Of a stretch of 64,000 bases of DNA, positions 16,631 to 25,061 are shown piece by piece (positions within the stretch are counted from its first letter, which is position 1; each line of letters begins with the position of its first letter). The notes below the pieces were generated by a model, which saw nothing but the letters and a program-made list of their open reading frames with translations, was not told the DNA's origin and did no database searches. Position numbers and translations under genes: made by a program. The stretch is from NCBI GenBank assembly GCA_964620045.1, contig CAZUJL010000015.1:1-64000 (forward strand). Reading direction: 5' to 3'. The stretch comes from VFKU01 sp964620045. GTDB taxonomy: Bacteria; Hydrogenedentota; Hydrogenedentia; Hydrogenedentales; GCA-2746185.

Positions 16631-17272
16631 GGGCACCATCCGCACGGTGCGCGTCGCGACGGCAGCAAGGAAATGCTCGTCGTGCGACACGATCAGCATC
16701 TCCTGCGGCAGCTTGAGCAGGACCTCGATCAGACGCTTCTCGTACTTTTCGTCGAGTCCCGTCGTAGGCTCGTCCAGCAGCAGAATCCGCGGCTTCATCG
16801 CCAACACCGTCGCCAGCGCCACCATGCGCTTCTGCCCCGCCGACAGCCTGTAGGTGATCGACTGTTCCAGATGCTCCAGACCCAACAACTGCAACGTATC
16901 GCGTACTACATGATGGACATCGTGATGGTTCAGGCCAAGGTTGAACGGACCGAAGGCAACGTCTTCGTGCACCGTCGGACAGAACAACTGATCGTCGCAG
17001 TCCTGGAAGACCAGTCCCATTTCGCGCCGCGCCGCCGCGAACTCCGGTTCCGTGCGGCACGACCGCCCAAGCACCTCGATGCTCCCCGCGCGCGGCCGTT
17101 GCAGGCCCATGAGCAGCCGCAGCAGCGTCGTCTTGCCGCAACCGTTCGGACCCGTAAGCCCCACGCGCTCGCCCGGCGCGAGCTCCAGCCCGAAGCCATC
17201 CAGCAACGGCCCGTTCTGGCCGTAGCCGAAGCTCAGCCCCTGCACGCGCAGTACCGGCGACGTCACGCCCAT
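16619..17272 (-). CDS. nikO: Nickel/cobalt ECF transporter ATPase (NikO/CbiO)
   Basis: A 217-residue ABC ATPase that powers metal uptake by the ECF-type complex. Walker A is GPNGCGKTT, the signature is RLSAGQKRM, and Walker B is ILLLDEPTTGLD followed by the switch His in IVSHDEHF. The start at 17272 falls 10 bp inside the upstream nikQ reading frame, so the two are translationally coupled. An in-frame upstream ATG would give an unlikely Gly-rich extension. The C-terminus overlaps the end of the convergent diguanylate cyclase by 12 bp. Nickel rather than cobalt is inferred from NikR and the NikK/NikL neighbours. Confidence 0.93.
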   Translation of the reverse strand: MGVTSPVLRVQGLSFGYGQNGPLLDGFGLELAPGERVGLTGPNGCGKTTLLRLLMGLQRPRAGSIEVLGRSCRTEPEFAAARREMGLVFQDCDDQLFCPTVHEDVAFGPFNLGLNHHDVHHVVRDTLQLLGLEHLEQSITYRLSAGQKRMVALATVLAMKPRILLLDEPTTGLDEKYEKRLIEVLLKLPQEMLIVSHDEHFLAAVATRTVRMVPSGG

Positions 17273-17994
17273 TCCGCCACTCCCACCGCGACCATCACCA
17301 GTACAAGTCCCGCCGCGAACGCCCAATCCGCTCGCCGCGTGCGCATGTGGCGATGCGTGTGGAACTTACCCGTAAACCCGCGACACTTCATCGCAAGCTG
17401 GATGCGCTCCGAGCGGTCGAACGCGTGCACGAGCAACATGCCGACCAAATTGCCGAAGCTGCGCAGCGTGTGCGCATCGAAGCGCGGCGTGAATCCACGC
17501 ACGCGCATCGCCTGCCGCAGGCGCAGATACTCGCGCTCGAAGACCTCGATATACCGAACCGTGAACATCATCAGCAGCACCAACCGATTCGGCAGGCGCA
17601 GCCGCTGCAGCGCATGTCCGGCCGTCATCGGCTCCATCTTCACCAGGAACGCCGTCAGCACGAGGAACACAATATTCGCGCGCAGCGCAATCTGCCCCGC
17701 CCACGCCGCGCCCTCACGGGAGTACTGCAAGCCGCTGACGATCACGAGCGGATCACCCGGAATGCTCCACGGCACCACGATCGCCATCATCAACACGAAC
17801 AGATTGATTCCGATCAGGCGTGGCAACCAAGTCGACAACGGCACCCGCGCATACGCGGCCAGGATCAATGCCACGGCGAAGGCGAGTCCGAGTCCGCGCC
17901 AGGAGGACAGGAATAACGGCATCAGCGAGGCCGCCAGCGCCGTCACGAGCCGCACGCGCGGGTCGAGCCGATCGATCGCGCCTTCACGGGCCAC
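17263..17994 (-). CDS. nikQ: ECF transporter transmembrane protein (NikQ/CbiQ)
   Basis: A 243-residue integral membrane T component. Hydrophobic segments lie at about residues 15-60, 75-105 and 115-165. The cytoplasmic coupling helices contain the family motif AMRVRGF and a second MKCRGF segment, equivalent to the Ala-Arg-Gly motifs that contact the ATPase. The GTG at 17994 begins four bases after the stop of the previous gene and matches usual CbiQ length. A start at 18069 would overlap that gene by 71 bp. It couples to the NikM substrate-binding subunit and to NikO. Confidence 0.88.
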   Translation of the reverse strand: MAREGAIDRLDPRVRLVTALAASLMPLFLSSWRGLGLAFAVALILAAYARVPLSTWLPRLIGINLFVLMMAIVVPWSIPGDPLVIVSGLQYSREGAAWAGQIALRANIVFLVLTAFLVKMEPMTAGHALQRLRLPNRLVLLMMFTVRYIEVFEREYLRLRQAMRVRGFTPRFDAHTLRSFGNLVGMLLVHAFDRSERIQLAMKCRGFTGKFHTHRHMRTRRADWAFAAGLVLVMVAVGVAEWA

Positions 17995-17998
17995 GGTG

Positions 17999-18508
17999 TC
18001 AATGGCCGGATCTCCCGCTGCGCGCCTTCCACAACGCCCAGAGGCCTGCGAGGCCGAAGATATATCCAATGCCGCCGATCACGTCGCGCATCCACAGGCG
18101 ATGTTCCAGTGTGTCGATCGCCTTGTAAAGACCAGCGATATCATCGTTGGAAGCACTCGCCGCAGGCGTCACAGGAGTGGGTGCTGCGGCCGCGCTGAAC
18201 TCCACATTGGCCGCGGCCCGATGGCCGTCTTCGGTAGTAACAACAAACTTCATCACACCCACCGAGGGATCGCCGCTGTACTTAAAATTCCCCGCCGCGT
18301 CCGTCGTGGTTTCGCCCAACAGCTTCCCTTTGGGGTCTTCGATGCGCACGGCTAGATTCTGGGCCGGATCTCCACCGGTGAAGTACGCATTACCGGTGAC
18401 CGTGCCGTCCGCGTTGCCGTGCACGAAGAGATTTAATGAATGGGCAGTTGCGCTACTAGACACAGTCCACGCCGCACATCCGACTGCAATAATCCAGATC
18501 ATTCTCAT
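17999..18508 (-). CDS. nikL: Nickel transport accessory protein NikL-like
   Basis: A 169-residue protein with a signal peptide whose mature N-terminus starts AHSLNLFVHG, close to the AHxLxVF start of NikL/CbiN-like accessory subunits. A beta-sandwich segment GNAYFTGGDPAQNLAVRIED follows, resembling a carboxypeptidase-regulatory-like fold. The C-terminus has one membrane helix (about 143-160). In such systems the L and M subunits together replace NikN. It overlaps the nikM stop by 4 bp. The histidine next to the signal cleavage site is a candidate metal ligand. Confidence 0.8.
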   Translation of the reverse strand: MRMIWIIAVGCAAWTVSSSATAHSLNLFVHGNADGTVTGNAYFTGGDPAQNLAVRIEDPKGKLLGETTTDAAGNFKYSGDPSVGVMKFVVTTEDGHRAAANVEFSAAAAPTPVTPAASASNDDIAGLYKAIDTLEHRLWMRDVIGGIGYIFGLAGLWALWKARSGRSGH

Positions 18509-19149
18509 GATGTGCTCTCCGTGGGTTGAGGCAATGGCGCGCCGTCGTCCGTCGCGCCCAGTGCCTCCGGCCGGACACGTCGCAGATAGGCTACGGCACC
18601 GCCGGTGACCAATGCCTCGATGATCATAATCGGGATGTGCGCGGCGAGTGCAACGCCCGCGGCCGTGGTGAAGTGCTTGCCGCTGGTCACCAATACACCC
18701 GCGAGAATCATCCCCGCCAACAGAATAGACAGCGCGCCCGCAATCGCGCCCGCGACAAAGGCCCGTTGCGGGCTTCCCCGCTGCGCCATCGGCCGCAACG
18801 CGAGGCCGACGATCACGCCGGGCGTTGCCATCATCATCACGTTCACGCCGAGTGTGCTGAATCCGCCCACCTGGAACACCATCGCCTGCAGAAAAAACGC
18901 GATGGCGAAAGCGGGAAATGCGCGCCAGCCGAGCAGCATGCCGGCGAGACCGTTCAGGATTAGATGCACCGACGATGGCGGCATAGGCACCCGGATCAGC
19001 GTGGCGACGAACAGGGCCGACGAGACCACGGCCGTCTGCACCATGGATTTTTCGTCCAGCTTCGCGAGTCCGATGGCGACGCCGGCCGCGGAGAATACTC
19101 CACAGCCGAGAAGCACCGGCACCGAGAGGACACCCTCGCTGATGTGCAT
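18505..19149 (-). CDS. nikM: Nickel/cobalt ECF substrate-binding membrane protein NikM/CbiM
   Basis: A 214-residue polytopic protein with the invariant N-terminus MHISEG, where the terminal amine and His2 coordinate the metal in CbiM/NikM structures. Further hallmarks are PMPPSSVHLILNGLAGMLLG and a segment with FQVGGFSTLGVNVMMMATPG that completes the Ni/Co site. About six to seven membrane helices are evident. It starts 7 bp after nikK and overlaps nikL, so it belongs to the nikKMLQO operon. Confidence 0.95.
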   Translation of the reverse strand: MHISEGVLSVPVLLGCGVFSAAGVAIGLAKLDEKSMVQTAVVSSALFVATLIRVPMPPSSVHLILNGLAGMLLGWRAFPAFAIAFFLQAMVFQVGGFSTLGVNVMMMATPGVIVGLALRPMAQRGSPQRAFVAGAIAGALSILLAGMILAGVLVTSGKHFTTAAGVALAAHIPIMIIEALVTGGAVAYLRRVRPEALGATDDGAPLPQPTESTS

Positions 19150-19156
19150 CGCCGAA

Positions 19157-19933
19157 CTACTCCATATCCTGAACGGGTACCCACAACAGCGCGCCCCATT
19201 CGAGATCCGCCGCTTTACCGTCAGGGGCTTTCATACCTTCCGGACCATCCACCAGCGCCGCGAACCCCCACCATCCCGCGCGCGGCATTGTGTAGATGAA
19301 CTCGCCATTTGCATCCGCGCGAATGACCTGCGTTTCAAATGCTCCGCTCGGGATCTTTACCTTCGGCTCGGTGTCGTTAAGGTATTCGACCTCCACCCGC
19401 GCATTGGGCACGGGCTTACCGTCGCTGATCACGACGCCGCGAAAGGTGTTGCCGGTCCACAGGCCGTACGGCCGAACCAGCGGCATGATTTCGACCGGGA
19501 AACCCACGGGCTTGTCCCAGCCACCGCCGCCTTCGAATCCATCCACGACGACCTTCGTGAAGTGGACAATGTAGGTGCCTTCGGCGGGTTCCCAATACGG
19601 CGCGGGCTCGACGAAGAAGACATGATCGCCCGGGGCTTCGAGCGTGTACTTGGCCTTGTAGGTATTTTTACCGTCGACTTCGACGCGCTCCAGAGAAGAT
19701 TTCAGATCGATCTCAGTGCCGCGACGCATGACGCCGAACCGCACGGGCGGCGCCATGTTCATCAGCGGACCGCCGGCCATGGGATGCGAAAAACGCAGGT
19801 CGATCGTGATTGTACGTCCCGTGGCGTCGCTGACGTAGACAATCGACGGGATAAGCATCTGGAAATGGGCAAAAACCGGTGCGGCCATACACATTGCGAG
19901 CACAGCAGCCAGTATCAGTCGAAGCCGGGTCAC
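19157..19933 (-). CDS. nikK: NikK-like periplasmic DUF4198 protein
   Basis: A 258-residue exported protein. After the signal peptide the mature chain begins AHFQMLIPS, the typical start of DUF4198, followed by a beta-sandwich with a carboxypeptidase-regulatory-like segment (GVVISDGKPVPNARVEVEYL). The C-terminus is DLEWGALLWVPV. DUF4198 proteins are found beside NikMLQO genes and are thought to deliver or bind nickel. GTG at 19933 has GGGAGT upstream. It is the first gene of the operon, just downstream of a NikR box. Confidence 0.85.
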   Translation of the reverse strand: MTRLRLILAAVLAMCMAAPVFAHFQMLIPSIVYVSDATGRTITIDLRFSHPMAGGPLMNMAPPVRFGVMRRGTEIDLKSSLERVEVDGKNTYKAKYTLEAPGDHVFFVEPAPYWEPAEGTYIVHFTKVVVDGFEGGGGWDKPVGFPVEIMPLVRPYGLWTGNTFRGVVISDGKPVPNARVEVEYLNDTEPKVKIPSGAFETQVIRADANGEFIYTMPRAGWWGFAALVDGPEGMKAPDGKAADLEWGALLWVPVQDME

Positions 19934-19963
19934 TTCTACTCCCTATGCGCCGGGCGCGGGCGC

Positions 19964-19990
19964 GTATGACTATCTGGAAAATAGTAATAC
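19964..19990. promoter_or_regulatory. NikR operator
   Basis: Inverted repeat GTATGACTAT (19964-19973) and ATAGTAATAC (19981-19990) with a 7-bp centre. The arms match with one mismatch. E. coli NikR binds GTATGA-N16-TCATAC; this site has GTATGA-N15-TAATAC. It lies 31 bp upstream of the nikK start, between nikK and the divergent nikR, so nickel-bound NikR could repress the transporter and possibly its own gene. Confidence 0.85.
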
Positions 19991-20181
19991 ATTCGCGAGA
20001 ATGCATCAACCGAGCCGCCTGCGCAAATCCGCCCGCCAGTACGCGCTGATCGGCTTTATTGCAGCGAAAAAGACGCGCGTTGAGGTGGGCCACGTTGGTG
20101 ACATGGGCAAAAACGCTGGCGGCGTGCTTTGCCGAGGCCGCGCTCGCGCGGCATACTCCCCGGCAAGGGGAATCACACACG

Positions 20182-20598
20182 ATGTCCGAACTCGCACGAC
20201 TCAGCTTTACGATCGAAGAATCGCTGCTCAAGCGGCTTGAATATTTGATGAAACGCGGCAAATTTCAGAACCGCTCCGAATTTATTCGTGACCTCATCCG
20301 CTCGCGCCTGGTCGAGACGCAATGGGAGCAGGACGAAGAGGCCATCGGCACGGTGACCCTGATTTACGATCACGAGACGCGCCAGCTCAGCGACAAACTG
20401 AATGCGCTGCAGCATGAACACCACCATGCGATCATGGCGACCACGCACGTGCATCTCGATCATCACCTCTGCGCGGAAATGATCATGTGCCGCGGTCGCG
20501 CGCACATCCTGCGCGAGCTGGCGGAACAGTTGGGCCAGCAGAAGGGCGTGCTCCACTCGCAGTTGTCCATGAGTTCGACCGGCAAGCAGTTGCGCTGA
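20182..20598 (+). CDS. nikR: Nickel-responsive regulator NikR
   Basis: A 138-residue ribbon-helix-helix/ACT repressor. The N-terminus LARLSFTIEESLLKRLE is the DNA-binding strand and helix. The C-terminal nickel site is intact: His78, then His89, His91 and Cys97 in HVHLDHHLC, equivalent to His76, His87, His89 and Cys95 of the E. coli protein. The ATG at 20182 follows AAGGGG; upstream in-frame starts would extend the protein with unrelated Arg/Ala-rich sequence. Its TGA overlaps the ATG of sixA. Confidence 0.96.
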   Translation: MSELARLSFTIEESLLKRLEYLMKRGKFQNRSEFIRDLIRSRLVETQWEQDEEAIGTVTLIYDHETRQLSDKLNALQHEHHHAIMATTHVHLDHHLCAEMIMCRGRAHILRELAEQLGQQKGVLHSQLSMSSTGKQLR

Positions 20599-21086
20599 TG
20601 CGCACGCTGCTCCTCATGCGGCATGCGAAGTCGAGCTGGAAGGACGACGCGCTGGCAGACGAGGAGCGGCCGCTGAATAAGCGCGGGAAAGCTGCCGGGA
20701 CGCGCATGGGCGAATTTCTCGCGGAGAAAAAGCTCGTACCCGATGCTGTGATCTGTTCGACGGCGAAACGCGCGCGGCAGACGGCGAAACGTGTAAAGAA
20801 AGCGGCCGGCTGTAAAGTCGAGACTGTGAAAGCCGCGTCGCTGTATTTCCGGGGATCAGCGGCGTATTTGCAGGAAGCTTCTCAACTTCCGGCCAGAGCG
20901 AAGATCGCATTGCTCGTGGGTCACAACCCCGACATTGAATCATTGGTCTCCCGGATCAGCGGCGAACACATCGATATCCCCACGGCGACAGTCGTGCACT
21001 TGGTCGGGGATCTATCTGATTGGGCCGATATTGCCGATGGCCGCAGCCTGAAGATTGAAGGAATTTACCGGCCGAAGGAACCCTAG
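20598..21086 (+). CDS. sixA: SixA-like phosphohistidine phosphatase
   Basis: A 162-residue histidine phosphatase of the SixA branch. The catalytic RHG-type motif is LLMRHAKSSW, the second Arg is in CSTAKRARQTA, and the second catalytic His is in LLVGHNPDIESL. SixA removes phosphate from phosphohistidine on HPt or PTS proteins. ATG overlaps the nikR stop (TGATG), so the two are coupled although no functional link is known. It is convergent with the zinc-finger/TPR gene, overlapping it by 4 bp. Confidence 0.9.
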   Translation: MRTLLLMRHAKSSWKDDALADEERPLNKRGKAAGTRMGEFLAEKKLVPDAVICSTAKRARQTAKRVKKAAGCKVETVKAASLYFRGSAAYLQEASQLPARAKIALLVGHNPDIESLVSRISGEHIDIPTATVVHLVGDLSDWADIADGRSLKIEGIYRPKEP

Positions 21087-22213
21087 TCGTCGAAAAGTTC
21101 GTCGTCCTCGGCGGCGGCCGCGGTCTTCTTAAAGAGCGTGCCTTCGCGGTAGGCCTGCATCGCGCGTTGCGTCTTTTCGATCACACGCCGAAGCTGTTTG
21201 GCCTTGCGCTTCGCGGCGTCATTCTCCGGCTCGATTTCGAGGGCCTTCTCCATCCATTCGAGGGCCTTCGGATAGTCGCGGCGTTTAATAAAGCTGATAC
21301 CGACATTGATCGTCGATGCGAGCACTTTCTTTTTCAGCCGCAACGAATCCGGCGAGCGACGAAACGCGATGCGGTACTGTTCGAGCGAACCCGTGTAGTT
21401 GTGCTGCTCGAAGTAGAAATCCCCCATCACTTCTTCCTGGCTCGTCGGCGTGGCCTGGACGTTCTGACCTTCGGCCTTGAGTTGGCGCTTTTTCTCCTCG
21501 TGCGCGGCTTTTTTGGCGGCCCACTGCTCCGGCGTGAAGATTTGCTTTGCCGAGGCCGCTTCCACGAGCACGTTAATGTAGTTGGAATTGGGATCTTTTG
21601 GAATGAAATAAAATCGCGGCGCATCGGGATCGTATGCGTTTACCGTCGTGCCGTCGAGCACTTCCCCGTCGTCAAACTCCACAATTAAGTTCACGCCGCC
21701 CGGCGTGTATCCGTGGAAAGGCTCCGACTTGTCGAACTTGCCCGTGTAACTCTTCACGTTCGCCACGAACTTGAGATCGGAGAAACGGATGCGCGCGGTC
21801 TTCCCCGTCGCCACGCCGTTGTCGTCTTCGCAGGTCAGATGGAAGCCCGATTCACGGATGTTCATCGCATGGCAGACGCCCTGCTCGCGGTTGCCGTTCT
21901 TGTAATAAGCGATCAGCGCGTGGCGGGAGTGCCGCTTGCGGGATTCGGCGCGCTTCTGTTCCTCGTCGATCTTGGCGGCGATGGGCTTGTAGTGCTTGGG
22001 GCAATAAAGGTTGCCGTCGTGCCGGGTGAGGCAGTCTTCGCAGAAAAACGAGCCGCAGACGCAGCAGTAGCCCGCGGCGTTGCGCATCAGATGGTTCGGA
22101 CACTTCACGGCGACGTACTTCCTCTGGTCGTCGACTCGGGAGAACCCCCAAATTCCCCCACCCGTTCCAGGCTCTCGCAAATTTCGATTAATTCTTGTTA
22201 TCAGTGGCTCCAT
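21083..22213 (-). CDS. Zinc-finger (B-box-like) protein with TPR repeats
   Basis: A 376-residue protein. Residues about 35-75 hold a B-box-like zinc cluster (CPNH, CCVCG, CEDC, H, CPKHY). A beta-rich middle domain (about 95-215) of the DUF6982/PilZ-like kind follows, then a charged helix (KKAAHEEKKRQLKAEGQ) and two or three TPR units around 250-350. The acidic C-terminus is DDELFDD. No enzyme motif is evident; a protein-interaction scaffold is the simplest reading. The ATG at 22213 is preferred to a TTG at 22240; neither has a strong ribosome site. It is divergent from the NB-ARC/TPR gene. Confidence 0.65.
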   Translation of the reverse strand: MEPLITRINRNLREPGTGGGIWGFSRVDDQRKYVAVKCPNHLMRNAAGYCCVCGSFFCEDCLTRHDGNLYCPKHYKPIAAKIDEEQKRAESRKRHSRHALIAYYKNGNREQGVCHAMNIRESGFHLTCEDDNGVATGKTARIRFSDLKFVANVKSYTGKFDKSEPFHGYTPGGVNLIVEFDDGEVLDGTTVNAYDPDAPRFYFIPKDPNSNYINVLVEAASAKQIFTPEQWAAKKAAHEEKKRQLKAEGQNVQATPTSQEEVMGDFYFEQHNYTGSLEQYRIAFRRSPDSLRLKKKVLASTINVGISFIKRRDYPKALEWMEKALEIEPENDAAKRKAKQLRRVIEKTQRAMQAYREGTLFKKTAAAAEDDELFDD

Positions 22214-22411
22214 CTTACGGATTGTGTGTGCCGGAATCAAGCGTATAAATCGTTAGACTACAAGCAGTTGCAGCACTTTACGGGGCCATTTTGTCAAGAA
22301 ATTACTGTAGCCCCAGTCCTGTATACTCTGCTCTGCTTGCATGTCGCCCCCATCCTCGGCGTACTCTGTTGAGCCTTGATTTTTGACCTGTCTTAATCGC
22401 GGAATGCGTTG

Positions 22412-24994
22412 ATGTCATCCGGCCACTCGTCCAGCGCGCCAGAACCGTCTGCGAACCCGACCTCTACCCCGGCGGCTGCTCCCGATCGGCTTCCGCCCGT
22501 CTGGAATTTACGCGTCCCGCGTCAGCCTGATTTCGTCGGCCGAGATGCCGAGCTTGCGAATTTGCGCAACACGGTCTGCGCAAAGCGGCTTGTGGTTATT
22601 AATGAAGGCGCTATCCCCCTTGGCGGTATGGGCAAGTCCGCGCTGGCGCGCGAGTTCGCGTATCGCTATGCGTCCAACTACCAAGTGGTCTGGTGGATGC
22701 AGGCAGACGAGCCGGCGGGATTACACCTCGCGTTCTCACAACTGATGACGGCGCTGAACCTCGTACGTCGTGTGCAGGATGACCCGCCTCACGATCCGGC
22801 CGAAGTCAGCGAATTCCTCGCGGCCCATGGTGGCTGGCTACTTGTGTTTGATGGGCTGGATGATCTCGCCGCGCTGGAAGCGTACTTACCGAAGCGCTTC
22901 GGCGGACACGTGATTGTGACGACGAACCTGGCCTGTACCGATTCGGCCTACCAGAAACTGGCCCTGGCGCCCTTCTCGGACGAGGCCGGCGCTGCGTATC
23001 TAAAGTCTCTGTTGCCGCAGATTAAGCCGGAGTCGGCCACGGCGCTCGCGCGCAAGTCGGGCGGCATTCCGTTGAATGTTGAGCTGCTCGGGGACTGGTC
23101 TCGAATCATGCCGACGGGCCCCGAAGGCGTGGTGAAGAATCTGAACGCGCGCCTGCCGGAGCCCCTGCGCGATAGCATTTCGTCCGATGTGGCCAAGGCG
23201 ATCACGCGCTTTGTCATCGGCGAACTCGCGAGCCTGCTCGAAGTGGAAGACAAGGCCACCCGCGACTTTTTCAGCTTGTGCGCGTATCTCGCGCCGTACG
23301 ACATCCCTGAATTTCTGTTCGCGCCGCGCAAACGCGAAGATGAAATCTTCTCGCAGCGTCTGTCGACCGTACTCGCCGATCGCGCTGGCCTCGAGCCAAT
23401 TCTCGTCCGGCTCGCGAAGTATGGCCTCATTACACGTCATGGCGACTCGTTCTCCATGCACGAACTCGTGCAGGAAGTCCTGCGCGATCGCTTGGCCGAT
23501 GACGCGGCGAAAGCATGGGCAAACGCCGCCACGCGCGTCGTGAGCGAAGCTTTCCCCTATGAACCGCAGTACACCGGCCCCGCGCCGGCGTGTTCGCGGC
23601 TTGTGGGCCATGCGCTTACGTGCACGCAGTATGCTGAGGAACAGAACGTCGCCCGTGAGGCCGCCTCGCAGTTGCTCTACTACACGGGCCTGTATCTGCA
23701 GGCCAATCGCGCGCTGCGAGAGGCCCGGAATTGCTACCAGCTCTCGCTCGCCATCGGGAAAAAGATCTACGGCGACGAGCATCCGATTCAGGCGACGCGT
23801 ATCAACAGTCTCGGCATCGTCGAGCATCAGCTCGGCAATCTGCAGGACGCCAAGCGATGCTTCGAGACCGCTTTTGCCATTTGCGAAAAGGTATACGGGC
23901 CGGTCGAGAAGGCGGTCTACGGCGCGCCAGACGAATCATTGCTCACGATCCCGATTCGCAACCTGTGCGCAATCCTCGAAGAAATGGGCGATACCGACGC
24001 GGCGCAGGCGACCTACGAAAAAGCGATGAAGATCTACCTTGAGGTGTATGGGTGGAACCATCCCCTCGTGGCGGAATGCGCGGATCGTTTCGGGCGGACC
24101 TGGCACACACTCGGAAAACTCGCCAAGGCGCGCAACTGCTTTGAAAAGGCCGTGCTCGCGGAAGAAAGCGCGTCGGAACCGAATTTCGGCGCGCTCGCAA
24201 CCTATCTCAACAATCTCGCCATGGTGCTGATCGAGATGCGCGAGCCACAGTTGGCGCATGAACGTCTTGCGCGGGCGTTGCGCCTCGACAACAAGACCTT
24301 CGGCGAACGACACCCGGCCGTGGCACGCGACCTCGCCAATTTGGGCCACGTCTGCCGCGAGTTGCGCCAGTTGGAAGATGCGGAACGTTACTACCGCGAC
24401 GCATTGGCGATGGTGGAGCGCACCGAGGGCGATGACTCCCCCCATGCGGCCTCGCTGTTGAACCATTTGGGCGTGATCCTGCTCGACAACAGTAAGGCCG
24501 CCGCCGCGCGGTCGTGCCTGGATCGCGCGCTGGGTTTGAACAAGGAATTGTTTGGTCCGGAATCCGCCGAAGTCGTGCGCAACCTCACGAACCTCGGCCG
24601 GGCGCTGGACGAACTTGGAGCACACTCGCAAGCATTTAGCGCTTACGAAGAAGCGATCCAGATCGTCGAGAAACAAGGCGGGCCGCAGAGCGAGCGCAAG
24701 GCGACGATTCTCTACCGCATCGGGCGATCGCTGAACAAACAGAAGCGGAACGAAGACGCGCTTGAACGCTTGCAACAGGCGATGAAGATCGACACGGCGC
24801 TCTTCGGCAAGCAGCACCCGAACGTCGCGCGGGACGCCTTTGCCATCGGCTGCACGCTGGCGGACATGCGCGACACGGTGGTGGCGATGGGCCATCTGGC
24901 GCTGGCGCTCGACATTTACGAGAACACGGTGGGCAAAAATGATGCGCGCGCCCGAAAGGTGCGCCGCCGGCTTGAGGAATTAAGTTCGCGTTAG
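22412..24994 (+). CDS. NB-ARC/STAND NTPase with long TPR array
   Basis: An 860-residue signalling NTPase. A Pro/Ser-rich start is followed by an NB-ARC-like domain (about 35-330): FVGRDAELANL, P-loop GGMGKSALARE, Walker B-like WLLVFDGLDDL, and a winged-helix region. From about 400 to 860 there are about ten tetratricopeptide repeats of the kinesin-light-chain style (ALRLDNKTFGERHPAVARDL, NHLGVILLDNSKAAAARSC). No effector domain is fused at either end. STAND proteins act as switches in signalling, regulation or immunity. Here a separate effector would be required. An ATG at 22412 follows a TTG in the same frame. Confidence 0.82.
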   Translation: MSSGHSSSAPEPSANPTSTPAAAPDRLPPVWNLRVPRQPDFVGRDAELANLRNTVCAKRLVVINEGAIPLGGMGKSALAREFAYRYASNYQVVWWMQADEPAGLHLAFSQLMTALNLVRRVQDDPPHDPAEVSEFLAAHGGWLLVFDGLDDLAALEAYLPKRFGGHVIVTTNLACTDSAYQKLALAPFSDEAGAAYLKSLLPQIKPESATALARKSGGIPLNVELLGDWSRIMPTGPEGVVKNLNARLPEPLRDSISSDVAKAITRFVIGELASLLEVEDKATRDFFSLCAYLAPYDIPEFLFAPRKREDEIFSQRLSTVLADRAGLEPILVRLAKYGLITRHGDSFSMHELVQEVLRDRLADDAAKAWANAATRVVSEAFPYEPQYTGPAPACSRLVGHALTCTQYAEEQNVAREAASQLLYYTGLYLQANRALREARNCYQLSLAIGKKIYGDEHPIQATRINSLGIVEHQLGNLQDAKRCFETAFAICEKVYGPVEKAVYGAPDESLLTIPIRNLCAILEEMGDTDAAQATYEKAMKIYLEVYGWNHPLVAECADRFGRTWHTLGKLAKARNCFEKAVLAEESASEPNFGALATYLNNLAMVLIEMREPQLAHERLARALRLDNKTFGERHPAVARDLANLGHVCRELRQLEDAERYYRDALAMVERTEGDDSPHAASLLNHLGVILLDNSKAAAARSCLDRALGLNKELFGPESAEVVRNLTNLGRALDELGAHSQAFSAYEEAIQIVEKQGGPQSERKATILYRIGRSLNKQKRNEDALERLQQAMKIDTALFGKQHPNVARDAFAIGCTLADMRDTVVAMGHLALALDIYENTVGKNDARARKVRRRLEELSSR

Positions 24995-25061
24995 TAACGC
25001 ATTGCGCAATAACGCTTGCTCTGAAATAATCGAGTATTCATCGCCAAGGGAGGAACCATCC

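Noticed and set aside
16673..18355. Open frame of about 560 codons opposite the nickel transporter genes
   Set aside because: The reverse strand encodes intact NikO, NikQ and NikL; the forward frame is Gln/Arg-rich shadow.
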